Shown: positions 36,208 through 45,718 of the stretch, piece after piece
Layout of the letters: each line of letters opens with the position of its first letter
Position numbering within the stretch: position 1 is the stretch's first letter
Assembly (NCBI GenBank): GCA_022712915.1
Contig: JAFLJQ010000033.1
Span: 1 to 56,596, forward strand
Reading direction: 5' to 3'
From: Gammaproteobacteria bacterium
GTDB lineage: Bacteria; Pseudomonadota; Gammaproteobacteria; UBA6429; Thiohalophilaceae
Length of the DNA: 56,596 nt
The notes under the pieces: model-generated
Told to the model about the DNA's origin: nothing
The model's database searches: none
The model's input: the letters and a program-made list of their open reading frames with translations, nothing else
Translations under genes and position numbers: made by a program

Positions 36208-37359
36208 ATGACCCCACTCGCCGATTATGCCGCACAAGAACAGTATTCACTGGGACGGCGTTATCCAGAAGACGCCCCAAAATATCGAAACGAGTTCCAA
36301 CGTGACCGGGATCGCATAATTCATTCCGCGGCCTTTCGCCGCCTGGAATACAAGACCCAGGTGTTCGTCAACCATGAAGGCGACATGTTCCGCACCCGCC
36401 TGACCCATTCCATCGAAGTTGCACAAATCAGCCGCTCCATTGCCCGCATTCTGCACCTCAATGAAGACCTGGTGGAAACCATTGCCCTCGCCCATGATCT
36501 GGGACACACCCCCTTCGGTCATGCAGGACAAGATGCCTTGAATGCCTGTATGAAAGAGTACGGCGGATTTGAACACAATCTGCAATCTCTACGTGTGGTG
36601 GATGAACTGGAAGATCGTTATGCCGACTTTCCTGGCCTCAACCTGACCTATGAATCACGCGAAGGCATTCTGAAACACTGTTCCCCACTAAAGGCAAAAG
36701 AACTGGGCGATGTCGGCCTGAGATTCTTAAACAAACAACAGCCAGGGCTGGAAGCACAGGTTGTTAATCTGGCCGACGAGATTGCCTACAACAATCACGA
36801 TGTCGATGATGGACTCAGAGCCGGGCTGATTAGCTTTGAGCAACTACGTGATGTCAGATTATTTGATGAGCAATACCACCACGTTAAAACTGCTTATCCA
36901 GAATTGGCCGAGCGTCGCATGATCCATGAGATCATTCGCCGCATGATCAATGTGCTGGTAATCGATCTAATTGATCAAACCGAACAGTGCCTTGACAATG
37001 TCAGGCCCGAGACCATTCAGGATATCCGCCAGCAATCATCGCCCATGGTCGGTTTTAGTGCGCCAGTACGTGAAATGAGCCTTGAGCTGAAGCAATTTTT
37101 ACGCAACCACCTCTACCGGCATTACCGCGTACATCGCATGACCAACAAGGCCAGTCGCATCATCAACGCCCTGTTCGACGCCTTTATCAACGACATTGGA
37201 TTACTGCCTCCTGACCACCAGGAAACATCTCGCGACTATGAATTAGAGCAGGGCGATTCCGGTCGAGCCCGCGCCGTAGCCGATTATATCGCGGGTATGA
37301 CTGACCGCTTTGCCATTACCGAATATGAACGCGTCTTTAACCCGGTTGAACTAACCTGA
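36208..37359 (+). CDS. dgt: Deoxyguanosinetriphosphate triphosphohydrolase-like protein
   Basis: The protein has 383 residues, matching the shorter dGTPase-like class rather than the 505-residue E. coli Dgt. HD-domain residues are in RTRLTHSIEVAQISR (His), ETIALAHDLGHTPFGHAG (the HD pair) and NLADEIAYNNHDVDDGL (Asp). RRLEYKTQVF is the conserved N-terminal segment. It hydrolyses dNTPs to nucleosides and triphosphate. Its place after aroB is common in betaproteobacteria and in many gammaproteobacteria. Confidence 0.92.
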   Translation: MTPLADYAAQEQYSLGRRYPEDAPKYRNEFQRDRDRIIHSAAFRRLEYKTQVFVNHEGDMFRTRLTHSIEVAQISRSIARILHLNEDLVETIALAHDLGHTPFGHAGQDALNACMKEYGGFEHNLQSLRVVDELEDRYADFPGLNLTYESREGILKHCSPLKAKELGDVGLRFLNKQQPGLEAQVVNLADEIAYNNHDVDDGLRAGLISFEQLRDVRLFDEQYHHVKTAYPELAERRMIHEIIRRMINVLVIDLIDQTEQCLDNVRPETIQDIRQQSSPMVGFSAPVREMSLELKQFLRNHLYRHYRVHRMTNKASRIINALFDAFINDIGLLPPDHQETSRDYELEQGDSGRARAVADYIAGMTDRFAITEYERVFNPVELT

Positions 37360-37435
37360 AATTTAACTCATAAAAATAAGCTTATACGGCCACCCCGCTG
37401 TCTGATGCGTTCAAAACTAAAGATCTAAAAAATAT

Positions 37436-37721
37436 CACTGCTGTCCCATTAAATATTTAATCCATTTTAAAGATCTAAACCGCAAAGGGCGCAAAAGATC
37501 GCAACATTATTTTGTTTCTGTATTAGAAGAAAATGAGAGCTTATCTTAAGTATTCAAGCTCCTATTTTAGGAAATGCCTGATTTATTTTTTCTTTGCGCC
37601 TCCTTGCGCCCTTTGCGCTAAAGTGTTTTTTTTGTACCTGTTTCATAGCACCTCAAGCTCCTCGAGCCTTTATGTCCCCGATAGATACACAATTTTTTAG
37701 GTTATTAACGGGACAGCAGTG
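37436..37721. mobile_element. 286-bp MITE-like element with inverted termini and 9-bp target duplication
   Basis: The ends CACTGCTGTCCCATTAA (37436-37452) and its near-complement TTAACGGGACAGCAGTG (37705-37721) match at 16 of 17 positions. The 9-bp sequence AAAAAATAT occurs directly on both sides (37427-37435 and 37722-37730), a target-site duplication. No coding frame is present inside. Internal stretches GCAAAGGGCGCAAAAG and TTTGCGCC...CCTTTGCGC are themselves complementary. A second, eroded copy lies at 4028-4301. A 9-bp duplication is compatible with IS4-like or IS1-like transposases acting in trans; the parent is unknown. It fills most of the 504-bp dgt-WGR gap. Confidence 0.88.
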
Positions 37722-37863
37722 AAAAAATATCATCCTCCTTCTGATACAAACCATGACCAAGGTACCCGCCACAACTGGCAAGCTACTGAATTTGATTAAA
37801 AAATCACAATATCATCTATACTAAAGTAGGACTTCAGCACAACTTGCAGTCATAATAAGCACC

Positions 37864-38118
37864 ATGCGTATCTACATGCAGACACAGGCTCAAGCGGGCA
37901 AGGCCCCACGTTATTACCAGCTCAATATCCAGCAGGATCTGCTCGAAGGCTGGACGCTAATCCGCGAATGGGGCCAGCAAGGGGCACCAGGACGCATCAA
38001 GCAAGATCACTTCGACAGCCTCGACGAGGCCCTGCAAGCCTGTATCAAGGTACGCGACAGCCAGCTCACCAAAGGATTTCAGCTTGTCTTCAGCCGAGGC
38101 CTGGAGCTAATGCCGTGA
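37864..38118 (+). CDS. Small WGR-domain protein
   Basis: The protein has 84 residues and is essentially one WGR domain: APRYYQLNIQQDLLEGWTLI, then REWGQQGAPGRIKQDHFDSL with the Trp-Gly motif, then EALQACIKVRDSQLTKGF. WGR domains bind nucleic acids in PARP-like and other proteins. As a stand-alone it may be a DNA-binding accessory. Its TGA overlaps the GTG start of the DamX-like gene (GTGA at 38115-38118), so the two are translationally coupled. Confidence 0.85.
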   Translation: MRIYMQTQAQAGKAPRYYQLNIQQDLLEGWTLIREWGQQGAPGRIKQDHFDSLDEALQACIKVRDSQLTKGFQLVFSRGLELMP

Positions 38119-40268
38119 GCAACTACAGCGACGAACCCTTGCACCGCCTCGAACCCGCCTATCTGGAACACTATGGCCTGGACGAGCCGCCCTTCTCTGC
38201 CCTGGTCGATGAACGTTTTTATTTCAGCACAGCCGAATCCAGCCAACGCATGAGTCTGCTGGTGCACATGACCCAGTACAGTGACATGGTACTGATGGTG
38301 CTGGGTGAAGAAGGCATGGGCAAGTCCACGCTGTTACAAGCCTATATCAAATCAGCACACGACAACTGGCATATCTGTCGAATCAATGCCAATAGCATGA
38401 TGGACAAGGATCAATTGTTATTCCGTATCGCCGAAGATTTTGGACTCGGGTTCCTGCCATCAGACAGCGCTGAACTACAGGAAATGCTCTACGAAAAAAT
38501 GACCCAACTACATCAAAACGATGTCTTACCAGTGATTATTGTCGATGACGCTCATGAATTACCCACGGATGCCATCAGCCAATTATTTATCATGGCCGAG
38601 ATCAAGGCCGGTGATATCACCATGGTACACATTGTATTGTTTGCCGAGCCACAAATCGACAAGACCATCAATGCCTCTAACGTGCGCAAGATTCGAGAAC
38701 GCATTGGCCACAATTTTGAACTGTCCCCATTCGATGAGACCGACACGGCTGAGTATATTCTCAACCGCATGACCCATGCCGGACTGCAAGGGGAAAATCC
38801 GTTCTCACAAAAAGTCATACGACAGATCCATAAACAATCACAGGGCAATCCGGCACGCATCAATGAACTGGCCCATAGCGCGCTGGATGAGGCACAAGGT
38901 GGTAACGAACCCGAATATGATGATGCCCATGAATTAGATCAAAAGCCTGACCGCCTGCTTACACCCCTGCGTATCTTTGTCATATTCATCATTGCCAACC
39001 TCGCCGGACTAGGACTTTGGCAACAGGATCGAATCAACCAGGTCTTTAACGGCCCACAAACAAATGATGCTCCAATAGCAAAACAGGATGCTGAGCAAAC
39101 CGGGGCACAGCGTGAATCTCAAGATAATCCTTTTGCTCAACTCAAAGAAAAGATGATCAAGCTCGAAGCAAATGACCCGGACATAAAAGCACCAAACACC
39201 CTGGCCCCTATCGACACACAAAACCTCGAACAAATCGAAGACCCGGCCATTGCGGCACAACTGGAAGCCTCCAGACAAAGCCTGTCCTCCCCCGTACTCA
39301 AACGTATCGAACCCGCAACACTCACGGCCAGTCAGGAAAAACAAACACTCACCCTGCACGGTGAAGGATTCACTGCCGACACCGAGGTCACGCTCCACTG
39401 GTCTGGTAAGAAAAAAACCTTGCCTCGCTCACGTATCAAACTCGATAGTGATACCAAAATCCGCATTGAATTGACCACGGGCAAAAAACCGGATACCTGG
39501 AGCATAATGGTCAGCGACCCCACCGGAAAATCCACATCAGCCGAATTCAAAGTTACCTCGGCACAAATAACACCCGCACAAGCAACACCACTACCGGGAT
39601 CACAAGCAGGATCAGCAATGGCCGAACAATGGATCCAGTCACAACCGGCTAAAAACCTGACCCTACAACTGCTCGGCAGCCATAGCCTCAAGCCCATCAA
39701 AAAATACATCAAACAATACAAACTTGCCGATCAGGCTGTGGTCTACAAAACCACCCATGAGAACGAGGACTGGTATGTCTTGCTTTATGGCAGCTACACC
39801 AATCAACAACAGGCACAGCAAACCATCGAGCATCTACCTAAAGCAGCAAGGGCCAATAAACCCTGGGTGCGTAGCTTCGCCTCAATCCGCCGCTCGAACA
39901 CAAAAACCATTAAAAAACGGCCTGCCCCCGCCACAGACAAGGTAAATATTCCGGCCCTGAACAACATCAAGGCCCATGAGGCCTGGCTGTGGGGTCAAGA
40001 TCCTAGCCACTACACCTTGCAACTACTGGGCACCCACAACATCGACAACATCAAGCAATTCATCCAACAACACCAATTACGTGGCAAGGTGGTTTACTAC
40101 CATACGCAACGTGACGATCAAAACTGGTACGCCCTGTTATATGGTGCCTACCCCCAAAATACCGATGCCAGAGCAGCCGTCGGCCAATTACCCGCCTCCC
40201 TCAAAAAATTATCTCCCTGGATACGAAATTTCTCCGCCATTCACACCGAAATGGATAAACCCAACTGA
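38115..40268 (+). CDS. damX: DamX-like cell-division protein: AAA ATPase, membrane helix, TIG-like domain and two SPOR domains
   Basis: The protein has 717 residues from the GTG at 38115; the longer open frame to 37968 only overlaps the WGR gene. Residues 1-270 are an ExeA/GspA-type ATPase (YGLDEPPFSALVDERFYFST, Walker A LGEEGMGKSTLL, Walker B VIIVDDAHELP). A membrane helix follows near residue 285 (IFVIFIIANLAGLGLW), then an acidic linker. An IPT/TIG-like domain (VLKRIEPATLTASQEKQTL, about 395-480) precedes two tandem SPOR domains (YTLQLLG-type: about 515-590 and 625-705). SPOR binds denuded septal peptidoglycan. DamX-like genes downstream of aroB are standard. Two SPOR copies and the TIG-like insert are unusual. 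Confidence 0.88.
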   Translation: MSNYSDEPLHRLEPAYLEHYGLDEPPFSALVDERFYFSTAESSQRMSLLVHMTQYSDMVLMVLGEEGMGKSTLLQAYIKSAHDNWHICRINANSMMDKDQLLFRIAEDFGLGFLPSDSAELQEMLYEKMTQLHQNDVLPVIIVDDAHELPTDAISQLFIMAEIKAGDITMVHIVLFAEPQIDKTINASNVRKIRERIGHNFELSPFDETDTAEYILNRMTHAGLQGENPFSQKVIRQIHKQSQGNPARINELAHSALDEAQGGNEPEYDDAHELDQKPDRLLTPLRIFVIFIIANLAGLGLWQQDRINQVFNGPQTNDAPIAKQDAEQTGAQRESQDNPFAQLKEKMIKLEANDPDIKAPNTLAPIDTQNLEQIEDPAIAAQLEASRQSLSSPVLKRIEPATLTASQEKQTLTLHGEGFTADTEVTLHWSGKKKTLPRSRIKLDSDTKIRIELTTGKKPDTWSIMVSDPTGKSTSAEFKVTSAQITPAQATPLPGSQAGSAMAEQWIQSQPAKNLTLQLLGSHSLKPIKKYIKQYKLADQAVVYKTTHENEDWYVLLYGSYTNQQQAQQTIEHLPKAARANKPWVRSFASIRRSNTKTIKKRPAPATDKVNIPALNNIKAHEAWLWGQDPSHYTLQLLGTHNIDNIKQFIQQHQLRGKVVYYHTQRDDQNWYALLYGAYPQNTDARAAVGQLPASLKKLSPWIRNFSAIHTEMDKPN

Positions 40269-40423
40269 GGCGGTGTAACGAATAGAGTACCCATAAAGTT
40301 CTATCGATCAAAATTTCAACCCGATGTAAGACAACCCGGTCGATGCTATTTGTAACCCGCTCTGAGTTCAACAATATTATCCTGATGCCTTTTCAATTCA
40401 CCGACCAGCCCGACCACATCATC

Positions 40424-40591
40424 ATGACCGCACAGATCAAGTCAGCTACAGTCATCGACGAAATAATTATTCAGAACTGGCAGGCTGCGGGCCTGCTCAA
40501 GCCTTAGGCCATCAAGCCGGTCATGGCCACCCTCAAGAAGCCCCTGGTCATCAAGACCATGGGGCGACTAAAGGCATTGAAAGAAACGTAA
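40424..40591 (+). pseudogene. Fragment of a MazF/PemK-like toxin gene
   Basis: The frame reads TAQIKSATVIDEIIIQNWQA, then AGLLKP, an in-frame stop (TAG at 40505-40507), then AIKPVMATLKKPLVIKTMGR and LKALKET before TAA. This pattern is the C-terminal half of MazF-like RNase toxins as I know them (S...W..AGLLKPS..KP...T......K..G.L). The upstream bases 40340-40423 keep FNNIILMPFQFTD in the same frame, a scrambled first half. No antitoxin is visible. Bases 40269-40423 and 40592-40659 contain nothing else recognisable. Confidence 0.6.
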
Positions 40592-40659
40592 GAATAATTG
40601 TAGAGTAAGGTTCACCCTTTCAAGGACGAGCCCTTTTAATGCTGATTTATCCTTAAGCT

Positions 40660-43635
40660 CTACTGAAGAGGTAACACACGTACGGGGTTTAATGCAAAAG
40701 CAAGTCCACCACCGATGCCAAGTTGACCATAGGCATTAACCCCCCAGGACCACAAAGCACCATCTTCCCCCAAAGCCATTACAGACTGTATGCCACCAAA
40801 TAGTTTAATAATTTTCCCTATACCAGGTACACGCCTTGGCTTTGAAAACCCACATGATCCCGGGCTTACATCAGAAACAGGCATATCCGGGGGCGCCCCA
40901 CAATTACTACCGGAACTCATGGTTCCATTACCGTACTCACCAAACGTATTTCCACCCCAAACATAGACCTCACCTTTATCATTTAGGGCGAAACTAGCCA
41001 GACCAGTTGTTTCTATTTCAACAACCTTACCTAAACCAGGAACGGTGGCGACAACCTCTCGTACCACGTCAAGATAATTCGGCCCCAAACCAGCCAGAGT
41101 ACAAGAAAATGTCATATCTTCAGTTATTTCCCGCTCACCGTTTTCTAAAATCCACACGCGCCGTGTGCTAGAAGATATCCGAAGCAAGTCCACCATAGCC
41201 CATACCATCCCGCTTGAGTCCAACGCCAAAGCAAAACACCCCGCCATCGATATCCGGATAATTGAGCTTAATCCCGGAATACGTTGCGGCGCAACTAGAC
41301 CAAGCTGATCGCGAGTCCAAAGATTCTCTCCACCCCAAACATAAACCTCTCCACCAACGACGGCCATTGAAGAGGCTCCATTAGTTGCAATCGCAGTCGC
41401 CGGACCTGGCAGCTCAACGGGAATAGGCGTTACAGAATAATGTTTATAATAAGGTGCCGCCGTTACAGGTAACGTTTCAGCCGCAGCCGTTAGTGTCCCT
41501 CCCCCATACTCACCTCCATACCCCCAGTTCAGCACATCACCATCATTGGTTAGAATAACCGTAAAAGGTCCTGTCGCAATGGCTTGAACATTACCCATCA
41601 CTAAAAACGGCCTATCGCGGTTAATCAATGTGCCATCACCCAACTGACCCCAGGCATTATGCCCCCACGCCCATACATTGCCAGAAGCCGTCGCTAAGGC
41701 AAAATTGGTGGCACCGAACCGCCCATTTGCCAGAACATCAAATTTCTCCTCTCGAAATAACGCGGCCTGAACAGGATCAAGGGGTTCTGAAACAGGGATA
41801 GGAACCGAAACCCCGATTATATTGTCGGATAGCCCGGGTGACCCGAGCTGCTCAACGTCATTCGCACCCCATGTCCACAGCGTATGATCACAACGAATGA
41901 CAAGGGCATGAAAAGTCCCCCCACCAATATCCCAGGGTAAACAGACCTCCTTGCCTGCCACAGCATCCTCTTCATTGCCCATTTTGCCTCGAAAAACCAG
42001 GGTATATTTATAATTCGTCTTTGGCATTTGTGGCGTATCAATGATATCTGGATCATTTTGCGGTAAATCAAATGCCACCAACTGACTCAAACTTTCAGCA
42101 TCATCCGGATCATCGGTATCCGGTGGAATGCTTATTTGAGTAAGAGGTGTTTTAGTCAGATCATTAGCACCATATAAGGCAATCGGACGCTTAACACCCT
42201 CCGTATCCTCATAAAATAATTCAAACTTGCCATCCATCGTTTCGGTTTTGTGGTAATTACGAATGCGATAGGTATCAGGCATAGATAGATCACGGATCAG
42301 GGCAATGCGCGGGCGGAAGAAGTAATTAATCAGTTCGGCTGAATACCCAACGGCTTTGGGTATTAGATCATCTGCCATGGCATCATAAACTTGTCGGGTC
42401 ATAGTATACCTGGCAATCTCGGGTACCGCTGAGATACCCAAACTCCAAAGACCTCGTGCTGTTAGTGGTATGACTTTGGAGGTATTCGTTAATTTGTCAG
42501 TGACAGTACGTTCGAATAAAGTCACGGTCGCATTATTAAATCCTGTACTGAGGCATGGCGGATTAGTTACAGCCACATTCCGCTGTTGATATGAACCCGT
42601 GTTGCTGGGTGGGCTTACATATTTCGCATTGCCAAAGTTTGTTCCTGCTGTAAAAAAGTTGGCGTTACTGTAATTTGCCAATCCCTTACCGGTTGGTTCA
42701 TCAAAGAACTCACCATATTTTTTAATCAGGCCATTGGCGCTATATCCAGTGTAAACAAGATTTTTTCCCGGTGTAATGGTATTAGTCCCCCCCAGACATT
42801 CGACACTTGCACCTAGCGCACGGGCATTAATATATTTTTCATATATCTGAACATCTTCTGGATTGATGGGTGAATGTGCATCATTACGAGTATGTTGCGG
42901 TTGGGACATATCCTGCACCAGATGCAACACATCCCCCAACGCCCGAAACATCGTAGCCCAATAAGCATCACGGATTTGGGGTTCGGTGGCATCAACACCC
43001 GACGGGGCGATGATTTTGGTGCCGGCTTTATTATGACCGCTCAAGGCACGGTACTGGGCCTCGCGGGCATCAAAGATAGTGAAATGGTTGCGCCGGGTGG
43101 TATCAGGTGTATTCGGCGTGGTTTTAAAGTCCGTTGAGCCAATAGCCCAGTCCGGGGCTTTTTTGCCATTGATCGTTAGAAATTCCAGTCCTTTGTCATT
43201 AATGGGATCATAAAAATGGTTATAGACACGCATGATGTTGCCATACAGATCATCTTTGGGGGATTCATCATCGTTAATCCGGATTTGCAATATGTCATTT
43301 AAATAGGCTAAATCATCCTCCCGGATCGCACCGCGCATGAGCCAGCCTTGGATTGAAAGAGGGTCTACATCAGCAGGCATACGTTTTTTCTCAATCGTAA
43401 ATTTCTTAAACTCTCTTATATAAATTTCATTACCAGACACATCAAAATAATATTTTCCAAAGGGTTCATCCTGTGAATAACTATCCAAACCAAAGTCAGC
43501 CAGCAATGCCGCATCTTGTTCTAGCACAGAACGTAGATAAGCTTGCTGCGTGATCCTCGCATGAGTACCAAGTTCATACCCCCAAACATCACCAGATAAA
43601 ACTAGTAGCAATATTAAATATATTCTATAATTCAC
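40660..43635 (-). CDS. Secreted zinc-dependent phospholipase C-like protein fused to a seven-repeat RCC1 domain
   Basis: The protein has 991 residues. The signal peptide ends near VWG (residue 19). Residues 20-480 resemble the zinc-dependent phospholipase C/P1-nuclease fold: THARITQQAY (H25), GWLMRGAIREDD (D107/D108), NHFYDP (H140) and GDVLHLVQDMSQPQHTRNDA, where H238-x3-D242-x5-H248 has the exact spacing of the H118/D122/H128 zinc ligands of B. cereus PLC. Residues about 560-991 contain seven RCC1-type repeats (for example SGNVWAWGHNAWGQLGDGT and DGALWSWGVNAYGQLGIGG), enough for a full propeller. The start is GTG, overlapping the lipoprotein stop (GTGA). It is the only complete member of the array. 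Substrate and partner are unknown. Confidence 0.78.
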   Translation of the reverse strand: MNYRIYLILLLVLSGDVWGYELGTHARITQQAYLRSVLEQDAALLADFGLDSYSQDEPFGKYYFDVSGNEIYIREFKKFTIEKKRMPADVDPLSIQGWLMRGAIREDDLAYLNDILQIRINDDESPKDDLYGNIMRVYNHFYDPINDKGLEFLTINGKKAPDWAIGSTDFKTTPNTPDTTRRNHFTIFDAREAQYRALSGHNKAGTKIIAPSGVDATEPQIRDAYWATMFRALGDVLHLVQDMSQPQHTRNDAHSPINPEDVQIYEKYINARALGASVECLGGTNTITPGKNLVYTGYSANGLIKKYGEFFDEPTGKGLANYSNANFFTAGTNFGNAKYVSPPSNTGSYQQRNVAVTNPPCLSTGFNNATVTLFERTVTDKLTNTSKVIPLTARGLWSLGISAVPEIARYTMTRQVYDAMADDLIPKAVGYSAELINYFFRPRIALIRDLSMPDTYRIRNYHKTETMDGKFELFYEDTEGVKRPIALYGANDLTKTPLTQISIPPDTDDPDDAESLSQLVAFDLPQNDPDIIDTPQMPKTNYKYTLVFRGKMGNEEDAVAGKEVCLPWDIGGGTFHALVIRCDHTLWTWGANDVEQLGSPGLSDNIIGVSVPIPVSEPLDPVQAALFREEKFDVLANGRFGATNFALATASGNVWAWGHNAWGQLGDGTLINRDRPFLVMGNVQAIATGPFTVILTNDGDVLNWGYGGEYGGGTLTAAAETLPVTAAPYYKHYSVTPIPVELPGPATAIATNGASSMAVVGGEVYVWGGENLWTRDQLGLVAPQRIPGLSSIIRISMAGCFALALDSSGMVWAMVDLLRISSSTRRVWILENGEREITEDMTFSCTLAGLGPNYLDVVREVVATVPGLGKVVEIETTGLASFALNDKGEVYVWGGNTFGEYGNGTMSSGSNCGAPPDMPVSDVSPGSCGFSKPRRVPGIGKIIKLFGGIQSVMALGEDGALWSWGVNAYGQLGIGGGLAFALNPVRVLPLQ

Positions 43636-44300
43636 CGAAATCTCTCCCTTAACTTCATTTCAAATATTTCTTCAGCTTCTTTATAAGTTAAGCCTGCATC
43701 TGTATCACTCCAGATAGATGCAAATCTATAACGCATTTTTTTAAGAATACTCTTATCTTTTTTTGATCTTACGTACGTCTTTGCTTCCCAATAGATTGAC
43801 TTATAAAATTCAATATTTTCCCTCCTATTTTCTTTCGTACCACAACTTACTACGCCAATCATTTCCAATAAATACCTCAACTGCTCCCCCTTCGTCCCTT
43901 TAAAAGGCTTGAGGTAATAAATATTCTGGCGATACGAGTGTATTTTGTCATACATCAAATCGGATTCTTCATAACCTGCCTGGTAAACATTCACGGCAGT
44001 CGAATGGCCAAAGGGCGAGTGCCAACCCGGCGACCACCAAACGGGCGTTGTGTAATCACCCTTTTTGTCCGTATTGACCACTTCAACGTGATAGCAAGCC
44101 GTCTCTCCCCCAGCAAATCCTGCCATCACCCGCGATTGCCATCGGACTATTACATAGGCATCAGCAACCGGCTTTTTCGTGCCTTCTTCCACTACCCGGC
44201 CACTGATGCTTGCGCCATACCAGCCACAGCCTCGAAATACAAAAGCCAGTAGCGTCAGGCTAATTAATAAAATAATAATTTTTGATGGTTTTAATTTCAT
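43632..44300 (-). CDS. Array lipoprotein 1 (beta-sandwich, carboxypeptidase-regulatory-like)
   Basis: The protein has 222 residues. The hydrophobic N-terminus ends at the lipobox-like FRGC (Cys25). The first domain, ISGRVVEEGTKKPVADAYVI, has the pattern of carboxypeptidase regulatory-like (CNA-B-type) folds. Array-specific conserved features follow: ACYHVEVV, YQAGYEESDLMYDK and YYLKPFKGTKGEQ. The C-terminal 70 residues are charged and helical. It is the most diverged lipoprotein of the array and pairs with the full-length phospholipase through a GTGA overlap. By analogy with secreted toxin/immunity pairs it may protect against or chaperone that enzyme; this is inference. Confidence 0.72.
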   Translation of the reverse strand: MKLKPSKIIILLISLTLLAFVFRGCGWYGASISGRVVEEGTKKPVADAYVIVRWQSRVMAGFAGGETACYHVEVVNTDKKGDYTTPVWWSPGWHSPFGHSTAVNVYQAGYEESDLMYDKIHSYRQNIYYLKPFKGTKGEQLRYLLEMIGVVSCGTKENRRENIEFYKSIYWEAKTYVRSKKDKSILKKMRYRFASIWSDTDAGLTYKEAEEIFEMKLRERFR

Positions 44301-44327
44301 TCTTGCTGACCTATGTGACAGTTTGAA

Positions 44328-45038
44328 TTACCCATAAGACACCCTACTTTCTGGTTTGATGGGCAAATAAGCATCACGGATCTGGGGTTCGGTAGCATCC
44401 AAACCTAATGGTGCAATATTCTTACTGCCATCCTTAGCATGACCAGTCAAGGCACGATATTGAGCCTCACGCGCATCAAACATCGTAAAGTGATTACTTT
44501 TAATAAAGTCTGGCAGAGGCTGAATCAATCCCGTAACAGGAAAGGCATCCTCCGTACCTAATGCCCAGTTGGGTGCAGTATACTCGCCCAGCCAGAGTTT
44601 CCCATTATTCACTGGATCAAAGAAATGGTTGAAGATTCGAAAGGCATTGACGGGACCATCATTGGGGTTAGCGCCGAATGGCCAGTCATCCTCCCGGATC
44701 GCACCGCGCATTAGCCAGCCGATGGGAGAGTAAGGGTAATTTTCTTTTGTCAGTGTTGATGGGTCTGTTATTTCTAATTCAGGAAAATATTTTTTCATCT
44801 TATCCAGAACAAATTGATCCTGTGCAATTCGTAGCTGTATATCGGTATCTGACACATCAAAATAACCCGTTGTGAGGTGACTATTTGTTTCTAAACCATA
44901 GTCTAATAACAGTTCTTCATCCAAATTCAAAATAGATTTTAGATAGGCTTGTTTTGTTATACGTGCATGTGTGGCAAGCTCATACCCTGATGCCATATAG
45001 GGTAGTAAAATCAATATGATAGAAATTACAAATTTCAT
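44328..45038 (-). CDS. Truncated phospholipase C-like paralogue 2 (lacks zinc motif)
   Basis: The protein has 236 residues. A signal peptide (ending ASG) is followed by YELATHARITKQAYL, GWLMRGAIREDD, FNHFFDP and FTMFDAREAQYRAL, all shared with the 40660-43635 protein. It stops right after EPQIRDAY with a short unrelated end (LPIKPESRVSYG), before the segment that carries the H-x3-D-x5-H zinc ligands and without the RCC1 part. It should therefore be catalytically inactive. The start overlaps the lipoprotein 2 stop by 4 nt (ATGA). Confidence 0.72.
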   Translation of the reverse strand: MKFVISIILILLPYMASGYELATHARITKQAYLKSILNLDEELLLDYGLETNSHLTTGYFDVSDTDIQLRIAQDQFVLDKMKKYFPELEITDPSTLTKENYPYSPIGWLMRGAIREDDWPFGANPNDGPVNAFRIFNHFFDPVNNGKLWLGEYTAPNWALGTEDAFPVTGLIQPLPDFIKSNHFTMFDAREAQYRALTGHAKDGSKNIAPLGLDATEPQIRDAYLPIKPESRVSYG

Positions 45039-45718
45039 TGGAAATATTCCTTTATGTATTGTTTAATTTGTTTTGCACGCTCTTTTGGTTCCAACTTCCA
45101 CAAAGGATCGACATGTACTTGAGCTATATCCCATTTAAACCCATAGAACATTTTCTTTTCCCATTGACTTGGCTCAGGCTTACGATCCATAAGATCCTTG
45201 GCTTCATCATACATAACAGCCTGCAAATTAAGCCGCTTCTGTCCTAATCTATCGTCATAACCGCACCCTGTGGGAAATTTCCTTAAAAAATCCAACCGCT
45301 CCCCCCTCGTCCCCTTAAAGGGCTTGAGGTAGTAAATATTATTACGCTGCGCCTCCCTCTCATAGGTTTTATCCGAGCGCTCATAACCTGATTTATAGGT
45401 CGTAAAAGAAATATATTTATCAAATACCTGACTCTGCATCAGACCATCAAAACGAGAGGCAAACTTAAAATGCCCTTGTTTATCTGTCTTTGTCGTCTCA
45501 ACGTGATAGCAGGCCGTTTGGCTATCAACAAAGGCAACATTTCGTGAACCTTTCCAGCGTGCCACCACAATGACATCAGCAACGGGGTGGTTCGTCACCT
45601 CATCTAGCACTTGCCCTGTCTGCTCTGGCCATGACTTAACACCAGCACAGGCGGTTAATGTCAATATGAAAAATAGCTGCACACTATAGAGATAAAGATG
45701 AGGCTGTAAGTTAAGCAT
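45035..45718 (-). CDS. Array lipoprotein 2
   Basis: The protein has 227 residues with lipobox LTAC (Cys23). After SWPEQTGQVLDEVTNHPVAD and VIVVARWKG comes the shared ACYHVETTKTDKQGHFKF block, YKSGYERSDKTYE and YYLKPFKGTRGERLDFLR, then a charged helical end. It is intact. The start ATG lies within the stop region of truncated phospholipase 3 (8-nt overlap) and its end overlaps phospholipase 2. In the copy-3 gene the matching G6 run has become G5, which breaks it. Confidence 0.74.
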   Translation of the reverse strand: MLNLQPHLYLYSVQLFFILTLTACAGVKSWPEQTGQVLDEVTNHPVADVIVVARWKGSRNVAFVDSQTACYHVETTKTDKQGHFKFASRFDGLMQSQVFDKYISFTTYKSGYERSDKTYEREAQRNNIYYLKPFKGTRGERLDFLRKFPTGCGYDDRLGQKRLNLQAVMYDEAKDLMDRKPEPSQWEKKMFYGFKWDIAQVHVDPLWKLEPKERAKQIKQYIKEYFQ

